This document shows, piece by piece, positions 60,301 through 62,763 of a stretch of 62,763 bases of DNA. Within the stretch, counting starts at the first letter, position 1, and every line of letters starts with the position of its first letter. Under the pieces are notes generated by a model. The model was not told where the DNA came from. It saw only the letters and a list, made by a program, of their open reading frames with translations, and searched no databases. The translations under genes and the position numbers were made by a program. The DNA comes from Clostridia bacterium (GTDB taxonomy: Bacteria; Bacillota; Clostridia; Oscillospirales; Acutalibacteraceae): assembly GCA_017516315.1 (NCBI GenBank), contig JAFXDE010000050.1, forward strand, positions 1 through 62,763. The letters run 5' to 3'.

Positions 60301-60467
60301 GCACCGCTGACGAAGCTGTTAACGCTGCTCTTAAGGAAAGCAAGGAGCACATGGCTTCCGAGCTTCTCGCTGATGACATCCTCTTCGGTGAAGAAATCAC
60401 AGCTGACCTTACAAAGACTGTTTCACTCGGCGACGCTGAGCTTACTCTTGCAGTTAAAAAAGCTTAA
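57327..60467 (+). CDS. ileS: Isoleucine-tRNA ligase, variant with HHAW in place of the HIGH motif
   Basis: A 1046-residue class Ia synthetase. The ATP-binding signature reads MGIHHAWGRT instead of a HIGH-type motif and is followed by RYKSMRGY and NGFDSQGLWVEVGVEKELG; the second signature is KFSKTG (KMSKS equivalent). The editing domain contains WTTTPWTLSSNVALAVNP, and an anticodon-binding domain follows (DDISNWYIRTNRRRFWK). Cys-x2-Cys pairs occur at CPRCG, CWRCK, CEDCG and CPKCG. This is the distinct IleRS lineage in which HIGH is replaced. ATG 57327 is preferred (GGAGG 10 bases upstream) over 57276. Confidence 0.93.
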   Translation: MAEIEKSNSFIDMEHEVLKFWEDNDCYNKRTEKNKDKPRFRFIDGPITANNPMGIHHAWGRTLKDTFIRYKSMRGYSCRCQNGFDSQGLWVEVGVEKELGFESKKDIEDYGIDKFTKNCVDRVKQYSGVITEQSKRLGQWMQWDNSYYTNTDLNITSIWHFLKTCDENGWIKREYKPMPWCPRCGTSLSEHEMTGSYKTVTHNSVFFKLPIEGTDSKIIVWTTTPWTLSSNVALAVNPEIDYVEVKVKSDEKTLILAKNAIKYLGDDKLEVLRMFKGEELVGKKYDTCFPELEAQQGFEHKIVAWEDVDAEEGTGVVHIAPGCGAEDNELGKRLGLPEIMPVDDMGIFLKGFGFFTGKNSKTIADEVFEELKKRDKLYLVKPHEHSYPVCWRCKEELIYRLVPSWFIETSELKPRLIRNAMSVKWEPESNGKRMLDWLNNMGNWNISRKRYYGMPLPFYVCEDCGNVHVVGSIDELKKLAVDPAKVDALPELHRPWIDEAEIKCPKCGKNVKRITDVGDVWLDAGIVPFSTTGYFTDKEEWKKNFPAEWVVEMREQVRLWFYSLLFMSTVLEDRAPYERVLCHSSVVQESGEKFSKTGFMIRFDEAAEKIGADTVRYLYAGGPVANDVRFGFNLGDEARRKLLSFWNIYTFFETYARIDKPNFEGYTPDKSKMTVTDKWLVVRTNDFIKKATAQMDDYKAYNVIKDFEIFVDDISNWYIRTNRRRFWKTGDESDKMIAYWTLFNALNTCVKVMAPIIPFMTESIWQNLTRRVLPSSELSVHLSDWPTVLEGFEDDGIIADTAFARDVIAVALKLRNEHQIKVRQPLSKLFVCAEANKTDKIKVYEKNILDELNIKALEYITDSSVLEDNYLMVNFKVAGAVLKQNVNKMKQALEAATKEEMTEYTAKVKAGEKVLVKGFDEEYDGGIFTVMSKTKDGIVSAEGQEGTVIGLDVVLTDELIREGTVRDVIRQCQLIRKEAGYEVEQRVVMAISTADEAVNAALKESKEHMASELLADDILFGEEITADLTKTVSLGDAELTLAVKKA

Positions 60468-60479
60468 ACTAAACCACCT

Positions 60480-60505
60480 CAACCCACAGTTTGTTCTGTG
60501 GGTTG
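60480..60505 (+). terminator. Hairpin after ileS
   Basis: Perfect 10-base-pair stem CAACCCACAG/CTGTGGGTTG (60480-60489 and 60496-60505), loop of six. The T-rich tail is poor, so termination may be incomplete. Confidence 0.6.
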
Positions 60506-60530
60506 ATTAGTCCGAATTTTTGAAAATCTC

Positions 60531-60604
60531 TATACTATTATATATATGTATTTTTGCATAGCCTTATATATGCATTTTCGTATACTATTATATATAGTAT
60601 AATG
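60531..60604. repeat. AT-rich direct repeats in the proS promoter region
   Basis: TATACTATTATATATA occurs at 60531-60546 and again at 60581-60596; between them ATATATG(T/C)ATTTT occurs twice. Several -10-like words are present, the last being TATAAT at 60598-60603. The region should contain the proS promoter, but no good -35 box can be assigned. Confidence 0.5.
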
Positions 60605-60622
60605 AAAGGAAGATAATCCAAA

Positions 60623-62065
60623 ATGGCAAATGATAAAAAAATGGTCGAGGATATTACCTCGATGGAAGAAGACTTTGCTAAATGGTATACCGATATCGTA
60701 AAAAAAGCAGAGCTTATCGAGTATACGAGCGTAAAGGGCTGTATGGTAATCCGTCCCTACGGCTACGCTATATGGGAAAACATCCAGAGAATCCTCGACG
60801 GTATGTTCAAAGCTACAGGTCACGAAAATGTTTGTATGCCTATGTTCATTCCCGAGTCACTTCTTCAGAAGGAAAAGGACCATGTAGAAGGCTTCGCACC
60901 CGAGGTAGCCTGGGTAACACACGGCGGTACGGAAAAATTAGAGGAGAAGCTCTGTGTCCGTCCTACCTCCGAAACTCTCTTCTGTGAGCATTATGTTAAC
61001 ATCATCCATTCTCACAGAGACCTTCCCAAGCTTTACAATCAGTGGGTAAGCGTAGTACGCTGGGAAAAAACTACCCGTCCCTTCCTCCGTTCCAGAGAAT
61101 TCCTCTGGCAGGAGGGTCACACCATCCACGCTACTGCTGAGGAAGCTGTTGAAGAGACAGAAAGGATGCTCAACGTCTATGCGGACTTCTGTGAAAAATA
61201 TCTTGCTATGCCCGTAATCAAGGGTAAGAAGACCGAAAGCGACAAATTCGCAGGTGCAGTTTCCACCTACGCTATCGAAGCACTTATGCACGACGGCAAG
61301 GCTTTACAGGCAGGTACATCCCACTACTTCGGTGACGGCTTCGCAAAGGCCTTCGGTATCCAGTATCAGAGCAAGGAAAACAAGCTCGAATATCCCCACC
61401 AGACCTCTTGGGGCGTTACAACCCGTCTCATCGGTGCTATCATTATGACTCACGGCGACGATAACGGTCTCGTTCTCCCCCCCGCTGTAGCTCCCATTCA
61501 GGCAGTTATTATCCCCGTAGCACAGCATAAGCCCGGTGTTCTCGAAAAGGCTGAGGAGATAAGACAGGCGCTTGCTGACGCAGGTATCAGAGTCAAGCTC
61601 GACGATTCAAATAACTCCGCAGGCTGGAAATACTCCGAATACGAAATGAAGGGTGTTCCCGTAAGAATCGAGCTCGGTCCCCGTGATATCGAAAACGGTC
61701 AGTGCGTAACCGTTACCCGTCACAACAGAGAAAAGGAATTCGTTTCTCTCGAGGGTCTCGCAGATACAGTTAAGGCTAAGCTCGAGGAAGTAAACAAGGG
61801 TATCTACGAAAAAGCTCTCGCAAACAGAGAAAAGAGAACCTATGCGTGTACCACTCTCGACGAAATTACTGCTGCTCTCGAAGAAAACGGTGACGGCTTC
61901 ATCAAGGCTATGTGGTGCGGTGACGAGGAATGTGAGGACAAGGTCAAGGAAATTACCGGCGTAGGCTCACGCTGCATGCCCCTCAAGCAGGAAGAAATTT
62001 CCGATAAATGCGTTTGCTGCGGTAAGAAAGCACAGCATTTAGTTTACTGGGGTAAAGCGTATTAA
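60623..62065 (+). CDS. proS: Proline-tRNA ligase, archaeal/eukaryotic-type
   Basis: A 480-residue class II synthetase of the short ProRS type that lacks the bacterial INS editing domain. Motif 2 is [12 protein letters not shown], and [17 protein letters not shown] and [14 protein letters not shown] are typical. The C-terminal domain has a set of cysteines ([18 protein letters not shown]) likely to bind zinc and ends in Tyr, as in archaeal-type ProRS. Many Clostridia use this type. AAGGAAG precedes the ATG. It follows ileS by 155 bases. Confidence 0.95.
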   Translation: MANDKKMVEDITSMEEDFAKWYTDIVKKAELIEYTSVKGCMVIRPYGYAIWENIQRILDGMFKATGHENVCMPMFIPESLLQKEKDHVEGFAPEVAWVTHGGTEKLEEKLCVRPTSETLFCEHYVNIIHSHRDLPKLYNQWVSVVRWEKTTRPFLRSREFLWQEGHTIHATAEEAVEETERMLNVYADFCEKYLAMPVIKGKKTESDKFAGAVSTYAIEALMHDGKALQAGTSHYFGDGFAKAFGIQYQSKENKLEYPHQTSWGVTTRLIGAIIMTHGDDNGLVLPPAVAPIQAVIIPVAQHKPGVLEKAEEIRQALADAGIRVKLDDSNNSAGWKYSEYEMKGVPVRIELGPRDIENGQCVTVTRHNREKEFVSLEGLADTVKAKLEEVNKGIYEKALANREKRTYACTTLDEITAALEENGDGFIKAMWCGDEECEDKVKEITGVGSRCMPLKQEEISDKCVCCGKKAQHLVYWGKAY

Positions 62066-62100
62066 TCGAAAAAAGAAAAAATATTTGTGTTTTCTCTCCG

Positions 62101-62135
62101 AAATCTCCAAAAAACGAGGTTTAGGAGATTTTTTA
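62101..62135 (+). terminator. Terminator of proS
   Basis: Stem AAATCTCC/GGAGATTT (62101-62108 and 62124-62131) running into a T run. Confidence 0.75.
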
Positions 62136-62274
62136 CTTGTGCAGAATAGTCAAAAAACGCTATTTTCACGAAAATCATCATTTTTGTCTCAATATACACA
62201 TAAGACAAAATGAGACAAAGTTTTTTGTATATCTTGCACAATAAATAGGCTTTTTTCGTCATTTTTCATCTTCC

Positions 62275-62302
62275 AAAACAGAAATATAATTTCTGTTTTT
62301 TG
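62275..62302. terminator. Hairpin upstream of the last promoter
   Basis: Perfect 11-base-pair stem AAAACAGAAAT/ATTTCTGTTTT with a three-base loop and T-rich end; insulates the next promoter from proS transcription. Confidence 0.65.
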
Positions 62303-62310
62303 TTTAAAAT

Positions 62311-62339
62311 TTGACAAACAGGTCAAAAATCTATATAAT
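62311..62339 (+). promoter_or_regulatory. Consensus sigma-A promoter of the right-edge gene
   Basis: TTGACA (62311-62316), 17-base spacer, TATAAT (62334-62339): both boxes match the consensus exactly. Confidence 0.85.
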
Positions 62340-62345
62340 ACCCCC

Positions 62346-62638
62346 TGTTGCCTATACGGAAAAGTAAAAAAATGAATCCTCACGGGTTCATTCAGGCAGG
62401 TAAAAGACGGCTGAGATTCGCATCTGCACGGTCAGAGACACGAACGAGGCACCGCAAAAACCCAATAACAAAAGACAAACTATATTTTTAAGAAAGTGTA
62501 TTTTGTGTTTCGTTACGGTCTATGCAAATTCAAAATGCGGATCCTTATTTAGTTTAATTTTGAGCAGTCAGCCTGCCGCGGTGAGTTTCTTGAAAAAAAT
62601 CAAGACGCCTTCCGCAAAAAAATATTAGAGGTGATTAA
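62346..62638 (+). promoter_or_regulatory. Long structured 5' leader, possible riboswitch or RNA element of unknown class
   Basis: About 295 bases lie between the consensus promoter and the ATG at 62639. Visible pairing: TGCCT (62350s) with AGGCA (62390s) enclosing the hairpin TGAATCC/GGGTTCA; AGAT-TCGC-ATCT; and near the end TCTTGA/TCAAGA nested in GCGG...CCGC. I cannot match it to the ydaO, SAM, TPP, lysine, cobalamin or c-di-GMP classes. No reading frame with a ribosome binding site is present. Confidence 0.45.
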
Positions 62639-62763
62639 ATGAAAAAGGCCTTAACAAAGGTGATGCTCACAGCATTTACTCTTGTTATTTTAGCCGCAAT
62701 CGTACCACTCTCAGCAAATGCAAGTTCCAGCAACAAAGACAATTTAAAAACAGAAATCTTCTC
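62639..62763 (+). CDS. Secreted protein, N-terminal part (runs off the right edge)
   Basis: The first 41 residues are visible: a signal peptide (MKKALTKVMLTAFTLVIL...PLSANA) followed by SSSNKDNLKTEIF. AGAGGTGA precedes the ATG. The strong promoter and long leader suggest an abundantly expressed and post-transcriptionally controlled envelope or cell-wall protein, but the domain content is outside the window. Confidence 0.8.
   Translation, partial: MKKALTKVMLTAFTLVILAAIVPLSANASSSNKDNLKTEIF

Larger units (their letters stand above)
62066..62310. other. Intergenic region after proS with three hairpins
   Basis: No gene is seen. It holds the proS terminator (62101-62135), an inverted repeat TTTGTCTCA/TGAGACAAA (62183-62191 and 62211-62219) followed by GTTTTTT, and a third hairpin AAAACAGAAAT/ATTTCTGTTTT (62275-62299). 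Short frames on the minus strand here have no ribosome binding sites. Confidence 0.6.

Noticed and set aside
62400-62450. TPP riboswitch suggested by GCTGAGA
   Set aside because: Only this short word matches; the second conserved TPP element is missing.
62346-62638. c-di-AMP (ydaO) riboswitch at the right edge
   Set aside because: The expected conserved GGGGUUAAUC-like and 3' CUAACUCCG-type segments are not seen; kept as an unclassified leader instead.
1-62763. tRNA, rRNA, IS element or prophage
   Set aside because: No cloverleaf with CCA end, no rRNA segments, no transposase, integrase or phage structural genes were recognised in any frame.

Overview
The window looks like a chromosomal segment of a low-GC, Gram-positive gut anaerobe, most likely a member of the Clostridia (Ruminococcaceae/Oscillospirales-like). 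This is inferred from the rimP-nusA-ylxR-ylxQ-infB order, AGGAGG-type ribosome binding sites, sigma-A promoters with 17-base spacers, PduL as the phosphotransacylase, an archaeal-type ProRS, a DUF5685/J-domain cassette and many ABC exporters. I see no rRNA, tRNA, CRISPR array, IS element or prophage.

Layout. 1-3064: minus-strand translation/transcription operon rimP-nusA-ylxR-ylxQ-infB; infB runs off the left edge. 3160-8285: small membrane protein, two tandem cytoplasmic GH20 hexosaminidases and a MATE exporter in one overlapping operon. 8369-14258: marR, a large duplicated ectodomain protein and a MacB/FtsX-type ABC transporter, transcribed leftward. 14404-18674: a second MarR gene and a heterodimeric ABC exporter, both subunits of which carry a one-base frameshift. 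18673-22429: a second, intact heterodimeric ABC exporter pair on the minus strand behind a leader with an intrinsic terminator. 22572-24792: iscR-iscS-iscU with a palindromic operator. 24863-31323: a 2124-residue secreted protein that joins a beta-helix, a phospholipase-D-like domain and four LamG-like repeats. 31413-33743: choloylglycine-hydrolase-family enzyme and a GH43-like protein. 33770-36791: P-type ATPase under a yybP-ykoY (Mn2+) riboswitch. 36788-39659: duplicated membrane protein, YfbR-type nucleotidase, PduL. 39729-41477: divergent uracil-DNA glycosylase and a C-terminally short MocR regulator. 41508-46861: chromate-transporter pair, esterase, proteins of unknown function, and the DUF5685/J-domain/membrane-protein cassette. 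46897-51169: two alpha/beta hydrolases, galE, rsmA. 51370-53834: a cluster of DnaA-box-like words, then tsaE-tsaB-rodA/ftsW. 53956-57136: membrane-anchored PstS-like protein, FN3 protein, a 46-residue secreted peptide. 57232-62065: ileS and proS. 62311-62763: a strong promoter, a roughly 295-base untranslated leader and the start of a secreted protein.

Themes. Several genes fit life on host or plant glycans (GH20 pair, GH43, LamG/beta-helix surface protein) and exposure to bile or acyl-amides and xenobiotics (choloylglycine-hydrolase family, MATE, two heterodimeric ABC exporters, MarR regulators). Regulatory features are unusually readable: paired MarR palindromes, an Rrf2 palindrome on the isc promoter, the Mn2+ riboswitch, and a leader terminator with an overlapping short reading frame in front of one ABC pair. 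The most novel-looking items are the beta-helix/PLD/LamG protein, the MarR-ectodomain-ABC operon, the matched frameshifts in the exporter pair, the 46-residue secreted peptide and the long leader at the right edge.
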